Assembly: GCF_024746795.1 (NCBI RefSeq)
Contig: NZ_CP080524.1
Coordinates: 3,884,001-3,948,000 of the forward strand
DNA from: Mesorhizobium sp. AR10
Lineage (GTDB): Bacteria > Pseudomonadota > Alphaproteobacteria > Rhizobiales > Rhizobiaceae
Reading direction: 5' to 3'
Length of the DNA: 64,000 nucleotides
Shown here in pieces: positions 45,077-55,440 of this stretch. Each line of letters opens with the position of its first letter. The first letter of the stretch is position 1. Position numbers and translations under genes: made by a program. The notes below the pieces were generated by a model, which saw nothing but the letters and a program-made list of their open reading frames with translations, was not told where the DNA came from and did no database searches.

Positions 45077-46339
45077 ATGGGACTGGCAGGCACCACAGAC
45101 AAGGGTCGTTGGGCCGGAGGTCATTTCTTCCGTGCTGGCTGTACCCTTTTCCTGCTGGCGATTTGCCTGGCTCTCTCGCCGGTTTCCCGTGCTGCCGACG
45201 CACCGCTCAACGTAACCGGCTACAAGATGGCGGGCGACGCCACCAAGCTGCGCATCGTCATGAATTTCGACCGTGAGCCTGATATCAAATGGTTCCTCTT
45301 GCGCGGCCCTAATCGTCTGGTCATCGACCTGCCACGCACGAAGTTCGCCATCAATGCCAAGGATCTGAAGGCGCGAGGCCTGGTCAAGGGGGTGCGTTAC
45401 GGCGATCTCGGCGAAAGCGCCTCACGGCTGATCCTCACCGGCAAGGGACCATTCGCGGTCGACAAGCTCGACGTGCTCAAGAATGATGACGGCAACGGCT
45501 ACCGCATCGCCATCGACATGTCGGCGGCATCCGAACGGGAATTCGACGCTGCGCTTGCCGATCAGACGCTGACCACCGGTTCGACGGTCTCCACCGACAA
45601 GGGCGGCAGGGTCGGCACCGGACCGATCTCCAATCCAGGCCATCGCTTCACGGTCGTCCTCGATCCCGGCCACGGCGGCATCGACGGCGGCGCCGAGGGT
45701 CTCAACGGCACGATCGAAAAGAACGTCACGCTCGCCTTTGCCAACGAACTGCGCGATAAACTCGCTGCGGTCGGCAAATACGATGTCTTCCTGACGCGGG
45801 AGACGGACGAGTTCCTGCGGTTGGACGATCGCGTGCGCATTGCCCGCCAGCACGAAGCCGACCTGCTCATCTCGATCCACGCCGACACGATCAGCGTCAA
45901 GGGCATTCGTGGTGCCACCGTCTACACCGTCTCCGACAAGGCATCCGACCCTCAAGCACAGGCGCTTGCCGACCGTGAGAACCTTTCCGACCAATTCGCC
46001 GGCATGGTGATCAAGGACGACAACAAGGAAGTGACCGACATCCTGATCGACCTGATTCGCCGCGAGACCCACAACTTCTCGATGAGTTTTGCGCACACGC
46101 TGGTCGGCCAGCTTTCGACCAGCGTCGGCCTTATCAACAATCCGCAACGCTCGGCCGGCTTCAAGGTGCTGAAGGCGCCTGATGTGCCGTCCGTGCTGGT
46201 CGAACTCGGTTATCTCTCCAATGCCAAGGATGAAGCCCAACTGCTCAACGCCGACTGGCGCGGCAAGGCTGCCCAGAGCATAACCAACGCTGTGGCGCTG
46301 TTTGCCTCGGCCAGGAGCGGGCCGGGAACCGGAGGTTGA
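45077..46339 (+). CDS. amiC: N-acetylmuramoyl-L-alanine amidase with AMIN domain
   Basis: A 420-residue periplasmic amidase. The signal segment is residues 12-38 (ending SRAAD). The AMIN domain covers about 40-150 (NVTGYKMAGDATKLRIVMNF), directing it to the septum or peptidoglycan. The Amidase_3 domain covers about 185-415, with zinc ligands in DPGHGGIDGGAEG, EKNVTLAFA and SIHADT, and the catalytic Glu in VELGYLSN. It cleaves the amide bond between MurNAc and the peptide during cell separation. ATG 45077 follows GGAG. Confidence 0.93.
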   Translation: MGLAGTTDKGRWAGGHFFRAGCTLFLLAICLALSPVSRAADAPLNVTGYKMAGDATKLRIVMNFDREPDIKWFLLRGPNRLVIDLPRTKFAINAKDLKARGLVKGVRYGDLGESASRLILTGKGPFAVDKLDVLKNDDGNGYRIAIDMSAASEREFDAALADQTLTTGSTVSTDKGGRVGTGPISNPGHRFTVVLDPGHGGIDGGAEGLNGTIEKNVTLAFANELRDKLAAVGKYDVFLTRETDEFLRLDDRVRIARQHEADLLISIHADTISVKGIRGATVYTVSDKASDPQAQALADRENLSDQFAGMVIKDDNKEVTDILIDLIRRETHNFSMSFAHTLVGQLSTSVGLINNPQRSAGFKVLKAPDVPSVLVELGYLSNAKDEAQLLNADWRGKAAQSITNAVALFASARSGPGTGG

Positions 46340-46550
46340 CATGGTTGCCGCCGCCCACAACCTGAGGCAGCGTTGCACGACGACCACAAGGCGTATTTAT
46401 TTGCGGCATTGGAAGCCGAAAACCCGCGCTGCCGTATTTTGTCCACATGGTGGCGACATGGCTTTTCGATTACGGATTGGGACCGTCTCGAAAGCTTGCG
46501 CGAAAGGCGGCTTCGTTTAGGAAATTCCCGAACCACGGACTGGAGCGGGC

Positions 46551-49007
46551 ATGATTCGTCTCATCGGCTATTTCTTCGGCATCGGCACGACGCTGGCCCT
46601 TTTGGTCGCGGCGGGCGTGGCGATCTATATCGGCCATTTGTCGAAGGATCTGCCCGACTACGAGGTGCTGGCCAAGTACGAGCCGCCGGTGACGACCCGC
46701 ATCCATGCGTCCGACGGCGCGCTGATGGCCGAATATGCGCGCGAGCGGCGCCTGTATCTGCCGATCCAGGCGGTTCCGGATCGCGTCAAAGCGGCCTTCC
46801 TGTCGGCTGAGGACAAGAATTTCTACAACCATCCCGGCATCGACGTGACCGGCCTTGGCCGCGCCATTATCGTCAATCTGCAGAATTTCGGTTCGGGCAA
46901 GCGCCAGGTCGGCGCCTCGACGATCACCCAGCAGGTGGCAAAGAACTTTCTGTTGTCCTCGGACCAGACCTACGAGCGCAAGATCAAGGAAATGATCCTC
47001 GCTTTCCGCATCGAGCAGGCCTATTCGAAGGACCGCATCCTCGAACTCTACCTGAACGAGATCTTCTTCGGGTTCGGCGCTTATGGCGTCGCCGGCGCAG
47101 CACTCACCTATTTCGACAAGTCGGTGAACGAACTCACCGTGGCGGAAGCAGCCTATCTGGCCTCCCTGCCGAAGGGCCCCAACAACTACCATCCCTTCAA
47201 GCATACCGAGCGCGCGCTCGAGCGCCGCAACTGGGTCATCGACCAGATGGTCGAGAATGGTTACGTCACGCGTGAAGAGGGCGACAAGTCCAAGGCCGAG
47301 CCGCTTGGCGTCAAGCCGCGCCGCAACGGCACCTATCTGTTCGCGGGCGAGTATTTCACCGAGGAAGTGCGCCGCCAGATCATCGCCCGCTACGGCGAGA
47401 ACGCGCTGTACGAGGGCGGTCTTTCCGTCCGCACCACGCTCGACCCGAAAATGCAGCTCATTGCCCGCAAGTCGATGCAGAACGGCTTGCTGAAATACGA
47501 CACGTTGCGTGGCTATCGCGGGCCGGTGACGAATATCGACGTTTCCGGCGACTGGGGCGTGCCGCTGGGCAACGTCAAGGGGCTGGAAGACGTGCCCGAA
47601 TGGTCGCTCGCCGTCGTGCTCGACAGCTCGGAGACCGGCCTGTCCATCGGCCTGCAGCCGACGCGGCAGATATCGGGTGAAATCGTCAAGGAGCGTGTCG
47701 AAGGCACGGTCAGCAAGGAAGACATGGGTTTTGCCATGCGCCATGTGGTCGGCGGCAAGACCGTCAAGGCCAAGTCGCCGGCGGACGTGCTGAAGCCGGG
47801 CGACGTCATCTTCGTACAGAAGAACGAAGGTTCCGACAGCGCCTACAGCCTGCGCCAGGTTCCGGAAGTGGAAGGTGGCCTGGTCGCCATGGATCCGCAC
47901 ACCGGCCGCGTGCTGGCCATGGTTGGCGGGTTCTCCTACGCGCAATCGGAATTCAACCGTGCCACGCAGGCCATGCGGCAGCCGGGCTCCTCGTTCAAGC
48001 CGATCGTCTATTCGGCGGCGCTCGACAATGGCTATACGCCGGCCTCGGTGATCATGGACGGGCCGATCACCATCCAGAGCGGCAACACGACCTGGACGCC
48101 GAAGAACTACGATGGCACGGCGGCCGGTCCGGCGACGTTGCGCTCGGGTATCGAAAAGTCGCGCAACTTGATGACGGTGCGGCTTGCCAACGACATGGGC
48201 ATGAAGCTGGTCGTGGAATATGCCGAGCGCTTCGGCGTCTATGACCATCTGGCGCCGTATCTGCCGATGGCGCTCGGCTCCGGCGAAACGACCGTGATGC
48301 GCATGGTGTCGGCCTATTCGATCATGGCCAATGGCGGCAAGTCGATCAAGCCGTCGCTGATCGACCGCATCCAGGACCGCTACGGCAAGACCGTGTTCAA
48401 GCAGGATGAACGCGGCTGCGAAGGCTGCAACGCCGCCGAATGGAAGAACCAGCCCGAGCCGGAACTGGTCGACAATTCCGAGCAGGTGCTCGATACCATG
48501 ACCGCCTACCAGATCACCTCGATGATGGAGGGCGTCGTCCAGCGCGGCACCGGCGCCACCATCGCCGAACTTGGCCGCCACATTGCCGGCAAGACGGGAA
48601 CGACGAACGACGAGAAGGATGCCTGGTTCATCGGCTACACGCCGAACCTCGTGGTTGGCCTTTACATGGGCTACGATCAGCCGAGAGGCCTCGGCAAAGG
48701 CGCGACCGGCGGCGGTCTCGCGGCGCCGATCTTCAAGGATTTCATGCGCGTGGCACTGGACGGGACCCCCAATGTCGACTTCCAGGTTCCGGAAGGCATG
48801 AAGCTCATCGCCATCAATCGCAAGACCGGCATGCGAGCCGGCGAAGGCGAGGCGGGCACCATCATCGAAGCCTTCAAGCCCGGCACCGGTCCCGCCGACA
48901 GCTATTGGGTGATTGGCATGGGCGCCGACGGCTCCAACGCCACGGGCGGAGCTCTCTCGCCCCAGGCGAACCAGGCCATTCAATCCGGCGGTGGCGGGCT
49001 GTACTAA
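46551..49007 (+). CDS. mrcA: penicillin-binding protein 1A
   Basis: An 818-residue bifunctional peptidoglycan synthase. One N-terminal transmembrane helix (6-27), then the GT51 transglycosylase with EDKNFYNHPGID (catalytic Glu) and GASTITQQVAKN, an OB-like domain (about 320-410), and the transpeptidase with SSFK (nucleophile Ser in the GSSFKP box), a later SAYSIMANGG, and KTGTTND. It polymerises and cross-links peptidoglycan at the inner membrane. It follows amiC by 211 bases and precedes a strong terminator. Confidence 0.95.
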   Translation: MIRLIGYFFGIGTTLALLVAAGVAIYIGHLSKDLPDYEVLAKYEPPVTTRIHASDGALMAEYARERRLYLPIQAVPDRVKAAFLSAEDKNFYNHPGIDVTGLGRAIIVNLQNFGSGKRQVGASTITQQVAKNFLLSSDQTYERKIKEMILAFRIEQAYSKDRILELYLNEIFFGFGAYGVAGAALTYFDKSVNELTVAEAAYLASLPKGPNNYHPFKHTERALERRNWVIDQMVENGYVTREEGDKSKAEPLGVKPRRNGTYLFAGEYFTEEVRRQIIARYGENALYEGGLSVRTTLDPKMQLIARKSMQNGLLKYDTLRGYRGPVTNIDVSGDWGVPLGNVKGLEDVPEWSLAVVLDSSETGLSIGLQPTRQISGEIVKERVEGTVSKEDMGFAMRHVVGGKTVKAKSPADVLKPGDVIFVQKNEGSDSAYSLRQVPEVEGGLVAMDPHTGRVLAMVGGFSYAQSEFNRATQAMRQPGSSFKPIVYSAALDNGYTPASVIMDGPITIQSGNTTWTPKNYDGTAAGPATLRSGIEKSRNLMTVRLANDMGMKLVVEYAERFGVYDHLAPYLPMALGSGETTVMRMVSAYSIMANGGKSIKPSLIDRIQDRYGKTVFKQDERGCEGCNAAEWKNQPEPELVDNSEQVLDTMTAYQITSMMEGVVQRGTGATIAELGRHIAGKTGTTNDEKDAWFIGYTPNLVVGLYMGYDQPRGLGKGATGGGLAAPIFKDFMRVALDGTPNVDFQVPEGMKLIAINRKTGMRAGEGEAGTIIEAFKPGTGPADSYWVIGMGADGSNATGGALSPQANQAIQSGGGGLY

Positions 49008-49020
49008 CGATTTCACTATC

Positions 49021-49052
49021 GAAATGGGCTGGCTTTCGAGCCAGCCCATTTC
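49021..49052 (+). terminator. intrinsic terminator of mrcA
   Basis: GAAATGGGCTGGCT (49021-49034), loop TTCG, AGCCAGCCCATTTC (49039-49052): fourteen perfect pairs, then GCTTT. It lies 13 bases after the mrcA stop and works in both directions in principle. Confidence 0.85.
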
Positions 49053-49130
49053 GCTTTACAGGCGGCGGTGCCCTGCCTATGTATCGCGCCGACCAAACGC
49101 CATTTCAGCAACAGGATCGAACAGCCAGCC

Positions 49131-50262
49131 ATGCGCGCGGAAACGCAGAATATTGTCGACGAGATCAGGCAGGCGATAACCCTGCTGAGGAGGCATCTTT
49201 GACTGGGATCAGGCCATAAAGCGGCTTGAATACCTGAATGTGCGCGCCGAGGATTCCAGCCTCTGGAACGACCCGCTGGAAGCGCAGAAGCTGATGCGCG
49301 AGCGCCAGGGCCTCGAGGACGGCATCGCTGGCGTCAAGAGCCTGACCCAGGCACTGGAAGACAATATCGGGCTGATCGGACTTGGCGAGGAAGAGGGCGA
49401 CGAGAGCGTCATCGCCGAGGCGGAGGCGTCGTTGCGCTCGATGCGCGGCGAGGCAAAGGCGCGCCAGATCGAGACGCTGCTGTCGGGCGAGGCAGACGCC
49501 AATGACACCTACCTCGAAGTCCATGCCGGCGCCGGCGGCACCGAGAGCCAGGATTGGGCCTCGATGCTCTTGCGCATGTACACGCGCTGGGCGGAGCGCC
49601 GCCGCTTCAAGGTCGAAGTGCTGGAAGTGCACGATGGCGAAGAGGCGGGCATCAAGTCCGCCACACTGCTGATCAAGGGCCACAATGCCTATGGCTGGCT
49701 GAAGACGGAATCCGGCGTCCATCGCCTGGTGCGCATCTCGCCCTATGACAGCAATGCGCGCCGCCATACGTCCTTTGCCAGCATCTGGGTCTATCCGGTC
49801 ATCGACGACACGATCGAGATCGATGTCTCCGAGTCGGACGTCCGCATCGACACCTACCGCTCGTCGGGATCGGGTGGCCAGCACGTCAACACCACCGATT
49901 CGGCGGTTCGCATCACCCATCTCGCCACCGGCATCGCAGTCGCCTGCCAGGCCGAGCGCTCGCAGCACAAGAACAAGGCGAAGGCCTGGGAGATGTTGCG
50001 CTCGCGGCTCTACGAGGAAGAGCTGAAGAAGCGCGAAGCGGTGGCGAACGCCACCGAGGCGTCGAAGAGCGACATCGGCTGGGGCCATCAGATCCGCTCC
50101 TACGTGCTGCAGCCCTACCAGCTGGTCAAGGACCTGCGCACTGGCGTCGAGAGCACCAGCCCGTCAAGCGTGCTCGACGGCGACCTTGACGATTTCATGG
50201 AAGCCTCGCTGTCGCAGCGCATCGAGGGTGGGGCGGGCGAAGCGGTGGCGGACCTGGATTAG
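49131..50262 (+). CDS. prfB: peptide chain release factor 2, read through a programmed +1 frameshift
   Basis: RF2 recognises UGA and UAA stops. Translation starts at ATG 49131, reads 23 codons to CTT (49197-49199), meets an in-frame TGA (49200-49202), and must slip one base forward to continue at GAC (49201) to 50262, giving 376 residues. The peptide-release loop is [16 protein letters not shown] with GGQ. The codon-recognition loop reads [10 protein letters not shown], with Tyr where E. coli has Phe. A start inside the second frame (for example 49240) would lose the conserved N-terminal helix. Confidence 0.95.
49188..49203 (+). promoter_or_regulatory. prfB +1 frameshift signal
   Basis: AGGAGGCATCTTTGAC contains a Shine-Dalgarno-like AGGAGG, three bases, then the slippery CTT and the TGA stop followed by C. 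This is the same layout as E. coli prfB (AGGGGGTATCTTTGAC). Low RF2 lets the ribosome pause at the weak UGAC stop and slip, which is autoregulation. Confidence 0.93.
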
Positions 50263-50704
50263 GCGCGTTCGACCCGTGTCGCCATGGGGACGCTCGTCGA
50301 CGCACCAGGCGGCCGTCCGACGGCCATATCTTTCGTCGGTTCCAAGGCGAAATGGTTCACAGTTGCCGACGGCCTGCCACAGTATGATGAGCATGTTCCC
50401 GGTTGAACGGCTGGAACCCAGCTTCGTCCGAAATTCGTTGTCCGGCACCAGATTCGCGTCGCTAACCGCTCGTTAACCAAGCCGGCGCACGATTCTGGCC
50501 GCAGAGATTGGCGCGGGGCGCGGCCTTGCTGAGGCGGTCGCTTCTTGCGCCGACCAAGGAATCAGCCCAGCATTCGGGCTGAGGGACCAAAAGCATTTAT
50601 GGCCGGACGCGGCATATCTGCGACCTGACGATCGGCCACTGGGAAGACACGTTCCGGGAACGGGCAAGCGAAACGCTTGATGCTCGTTTGAAAGGAATGA
50701 TTCC
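50263..50704. other. 442-base intergenic region after prfB
   Basis: A hairpin GGCCGT, CCG, ACGGCC (50311-50325) followed by ATATCTTT may end prfB weakly. The rest should hold the promoter of the next gene. I see no convincing small gene or RNA. Confidence 0.45.
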
Positions 50705-51082
50705 ATGTCTGCTGCCACATCCAGATCGGCCAATGCCGTTCAACCGGTTGGCCGACTTCTGTTTTTCCTATTCGCTGTTGGAGCGATCGCGGTGCTGACG
50801 GCACCCGCTTTCGCGCACGATGCCAAGCCTACCGCGGCAAAGCCGCAAGGCTGGTCTTATCCATTCGCATGCTGTGCCAACTATGATTGCCGTGCGACTC
50901 ATACGGGGGAAGTGTTGGAGAAGCCCGAGGGCTATGTGATAGCCGGGACGGGTGAGGTCGTTCCCATGAGCGACAAGCGCGTCAAGGATAGCCCGGACGG
51001 CGATTTCCACTGGTGCGCCCATCAAGCCGGTCTCGACGCCGGCAAGACGATTTGCCTGTTCGTGCCGCCGCGTTCTTATTGA
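50705..51082 (+). CDS. exported cysteine-containing protein, unknown
   Basis: A 125-residue protein with a signal peptide (about residues 1-37, ending AFAHD). The mature part has PFACCANYDCR and FHWCAHQAGLDAGKTICLFVPPRSY, five cysteines that could bind metal or form disulfides. Similar small proteins ending in FVPP are common in rhizobia, but their function is unknown to me. Confidence 0.8.
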   Translation: MSAATSRSANAVQPVGRLLFFLFAVGAIAVLTAPAFAHDAKPTAAKPQGWSYPFACCANYDCRATHTGEVLEKPEGYVIAGTGEVVPMSDKRVKDSPDGDFHWCAHQAGLDAGKTICLFVPPRSY

Positions 51083-51192
51083 CGAGAGGGCAGCGTTCAT
51101 AGGCCACCCGGTCATACCTGACAGATGGTTGTCAGGAGCGCTTCATTATGTTGCCTTGCCGCATAGGCGGCGGACAACGGAGAGGAACGTTC

Positions 51193-51561
51193 ATGACCAT
51201 CAAGGCCAGCTGCCACTGTAAGGCGACGACATTCGAGGTTTCGCAAGCGCCGCAGACCGTGACGCATTGCACCTGCTCCTTCTGCTCGAAACGCGGGTCG
51301 CTGTGGGCATACTACACCCCGTCGCAGTTCAAGCTCACCAGCCCGCCCGAAAACGTCTCCTTCTACCGATGGGGATCGAAAACCGTAAAGCACGGTTTCT
51401 GCGCCATTTGCGGCTGCGGCACCTTCACCGAAACCCCGGACTGGTCGACCGGCAAACCGGACTTCGACAATCCGAAGATCAGCGTGAATTCCCGACTGTT
51501 CGACGATTTCGATCTCGACAAGGTCGAGGTGGTCGTCATCGACGGCAAGAATCTCTGGTAG
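51193..51561 (+). CDS. GFA (glutathione-dependent formaldehyde-activating) family protein
   Basis: A 122-residue zinc-binding protein of the GFA/CENP-V fold. The cysteine pattern is typical: SCHCKATTF, THCTCSFCSKRG and CAICGCGTF. The family name comes from one member; most have no proven reaction. ATG 51193 follows GGAGAGG. It stands alone on its strand. Confidence 0.9.
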   Translation: MTIKASCHCKATTFEVSQAPQTVTHCTCSFCSKRGSLWAYYTPSQFKLTSPPENVSFYRWGSKTVKHGFCAICGCGTFTETPDWSTGKPDFDNPKISVNSRLFDDFDLDKVEVVVIDGKNLW

Positions 51562-51720
51562 CCGGTCAGGAGCCGCACGAAACGTTGGTGTGAAGTTGAG
51601 CAGGGAAAGCCTCTGCTGGCTTTTCCCCGTTCCATTTTTCGCCGCATTTGATGTTACAAGTCGCGGGAAGGGCTGATACGGCGCGGTCGAAACGACTGCG
51701 GCTTGGAGAGGGACGAACCT

Positions 51721-52371
51721 ATGAAAAAGACTGTGCTCGTCGTCGTGGCGACGGCTGTACTGGTGAGCGCATGCACGACCACCGATCCGTATACCGGGGA
51801 GCAGAAGGTTTCCAATACCGCTGCCGGCGCCGGCATTGGCGCCTTGGCGGGCGCGGGCCTCGGCCTGCTTGCCGGCGGCAATGATCGCCGCAACGCGCTG
51901 ATCGGCGCCGGCATAGGCGCGCTTGCCGGCGGCGCCATCGGCGCCACGATGGACCAGAACGAAGCCGAACTGCGCAGGCAGCTTCAAGGCACCGGCGTCA
52001 GCGTCACCCGCACCGGCGACCAGATCATTCTCAACATGCCGTCCGATATCACCTTCAACGTGGATCAGGACGCGGTGAAGCCCGGCTTCTACCAGGTGCT
52101 GAATTCGGTAGCACTCGTGCTGAACAAGTTCCGGCAGACCACGGTCGACGTGTTCGGCCACACGGACTCGACCGGCGGCGACGAACATAATTTCGACCTG
52201 TCGCAGCGCCGCGCGCTGGCTGTCGCCAACTATCTGTCCGGACAGGGCGTCGATTCGCGTCGCTTCGCGGTCACCGGCTTCGGCAAGACGCGTCCGATCG
52301 CATCCAATGCGACTTCGGCCGGGCGGGCACAGAACCGGCGCGTCGAGATCCAGCTTTCGCCGCTCACCTGA
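51721..52371 (+). CDS. OmpA-family lipoprotein (YiaD-like)
   Basis: A 216-residue outer-membrane lipoprotein. The lipobox is LVSAC (Cys about residue 18). A glycine-zipper region (about 32-80, GIGALAGAGLGLLAGG) is followed by the OmpA C-terminal domain (about 105-216), which binds peptidoglycan through Asp and Arg in VFGHTDSTGGDEHNFDLSQRR. It tethers the outer membrane to the wall. A strong terminator follows. Confidence 0.92.
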   Translation: MKKTVLVVVATAVLVSACTTTDPYTGEQKVSNTAAGAGIGALAGAGLGLLAGGNDRRNALIGAGIGALAGGAIGATMDQNEAELRRQLQGTGVSVTRTGDQIILNMPSDITFNVDQDAVKPGFYQVLNSVALVLNKFRQTTVDVFGHTDSTGGDEHNFDLSQRRALAVANYLSGQGVDSRRFAVTGFGKTRPIASNATSAGRAQNRRVEIQLSPLT

Positions 52372-52391
52372 GCGAAGCGGCATGAAACATG

Positions 52392-52417
52392 AAAACGGCC
52401 CCGGAAGGGGCCGTTTT
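52392..52417. terminator. terminator after the OmpA-family gene
   Basis: AAAACGGCCCC (52392-52402), loop GGAA, GGGGCCGTTTT (52407-52417), then more T. Its A/T flanks make it able to work in both directions, so it may also end the helicase gene, whose stop is at 52443. Confidence 0.85.
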
Positions 52418-52442
52418 TCATTGGCTGGTATCGAACCGTTGA

Positions 52443-54026
<1,584 letters not shown>

Positions 54027-54218
54027 GTGTTGGTGTCTTTGGCTGGTTCGGGGAAGCGCAACGGCATCCGTCGCGGCAAGCGCCACGCGCCTGCAAGATT
54101 GGTATTGCGATTAGGCGCAAGCCCGCGATTTGTCAACAGAAACGGGCGGGAATGGGACGATTGTGAAAACGTAACCTTAATCGCGATGCTTAATCCAGCT
54201 GCATCTCATTGCGCCGGC

Positions 54219-54992
54219 TCAATAGCGAAACTGTTCGGCAAGAATGCGTTCGTTCCACGAATGGTTGGGGTCAAACAGCAGCGTCGCCGTCGCGGTCGGC
54301 GATTCCCGCACCGTGACCGAGGCCACCGCCTTGACCTCGGTGTGGTCGGCGGCGGCGTTCACCGGCCGCTTTTCTGGCTCCAGAATGTCGAAGCGCACCG
54401 TCGCCTTGTTGGAGAGCAGCGCACCGCGCCAGCGGCGCGGGCGGAACGGGCTGACCGGGGTCAGCGCCAGCAACGGCGCGTCGAGCGGCAGGATCGGCCC
54501 GTGCGCGGACAAATTGTAGGCGGTCGAGCCGGCCGGCGTCGCGATCATCACGCCGTCGCAGTTCAATTCCTCCAGCCGCTCCTGCTCGTCCACGGTGATG
54601 CGTATCTTTGCCGTCTGGTAGGATTGGCGCCAAAGGGCCACCTCGTTGATGGCCAGAGCCGAAATCGTTTCGCCCTCATGCGTCACCGCCAGCATCTCCA
54701 GCGGACGGATCGTTTCGGGAACCGCCGCAGCGATGCGCTCCGTCAGGCCGCCGACGCGGTATTCGTTCATCAGGAAGCCGATGGTGCCACGGTTCATGCC
54801 GTAGACCTTCTTGCCCGTGCTCATCGTATCGCGCAGGGTTTGCAGCAGAAAACCGTCGCCACCGAGCGCCACCACCACTTCGGCATCCTCGGCGGACGCC
54901 TGGCCATAGCGCGCCGACAGGCTTTCCAGCGCCGCCCTGGCGTCGGCTGTATCAGATGAAACGAAGGCGAAATGGCTGGCGGCTTTGGTCAT
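54219..54992 (-). CDS. nadK: NAD kinase
   Basis: A 257-residue NAD kinase that makes NADP from NAD and ATP (or polyphosphate). The GGDG motif is in [19 protein letters not shown] follows, and the NAD-binding Asp/Ser-Thr region is [25 protein letters not shown] 54992 gives the normal length; the frame is open to 55076 with an unlikely N-terminus. It is divergent from the small frame at 55236. Confidence 0.94.
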   Translation of the reverse strand: MTKAASHFAFVSSDTADARAALESLSARYGQASAEDAEVVVALGGDGFLLQTLRDTMSTGKKVYGMNRGTIGFLMNEYRVGGLTERIAAAVPETIRPLEMLAVTHEGETISALAINEVALWRQSYQTAKIRITVDEQERLEELNCDGVMIATPAGSTAYNLSAHGPILPLDAPLLALTPVSPFRPRRWRGALLSNKATVRFDILEPEKRPVNAAADHTEVKAVASVTVRESPTATATLLFDPNHSWNERILAEQFRY

Positions 54993-55235
54993 GGCTCCCC
55001 GATGACGACCGATTGACGGCGACCGATTGCCTGGGCCGCGCCAGCGCCGGGGTAGCATGGGCGCGCACATCTGCAAAGGGAGGCGTTGTTCTGCTCTGTC
55101 GCGGCTCGCGCTTCGTGTCGCATGACAAGCGAATGTGATGGTTAAGACGGAGCTTAAACTCTCGTAAAGCCAGATCGATCATGTTAGCCGGCAGTTAATG
55201 GGTGGCGCGGGGGCTAGCCAGTCGAGGCCGATCCA

Positions 55236-55400
55236 TTGCCGGTGACACGCCTGATCATCGTCTTCCTGATGCTGGGAAGTTTTGCCCTTGTCTTCGCCGA
55301 ACTTGTGCGACAGACCGAGGAAATGAGTTTCAGACCGCAGCCCACGGCCTCACGTTGTGGCGACGCCGCCGGAACGCCGTGCCCGCAAAGGGCGCTGTGA
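55236..55400 (+). CDS. possible small membrane peptide (54 residues)
   Basis: This frame starts at TTG 55236, eight bases after GAGG, and reads 54 codons to TGA 55398-55400. The N-terminus is one hydrophobic helix (residues about 5-20, LIIVFLMLGSFALVFA), followed by a polar tail with two cysteines (SRCGDAAGTPC). I do not recognise it. The ribosome site, helix at the right place and lack of any competing gene in 54993-55440 support it; shortness and the TTG start count against. It is convergent with the CHAT gene, 40 bases away. Confidence 0.4.
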   Translation: MPVTRLIIVFLMLGSFALVFAELVRQTEEMSFRPQPTASRCGDAAGTPCPQRAL

Positions 55401-55440
55401 GGCGAATCACTGCGTTCAATTGCTTTCGGAAGTCCGCCGC

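Noticed and set aside
46470..49049. 859-codon open frame on the minus strand opposite mrcA
   Set aside because: It is antisense to a complete, well-conserved PBP1A gene, has no domain, and is rich in Arg, His and Gly as expected of high-GC shadows.
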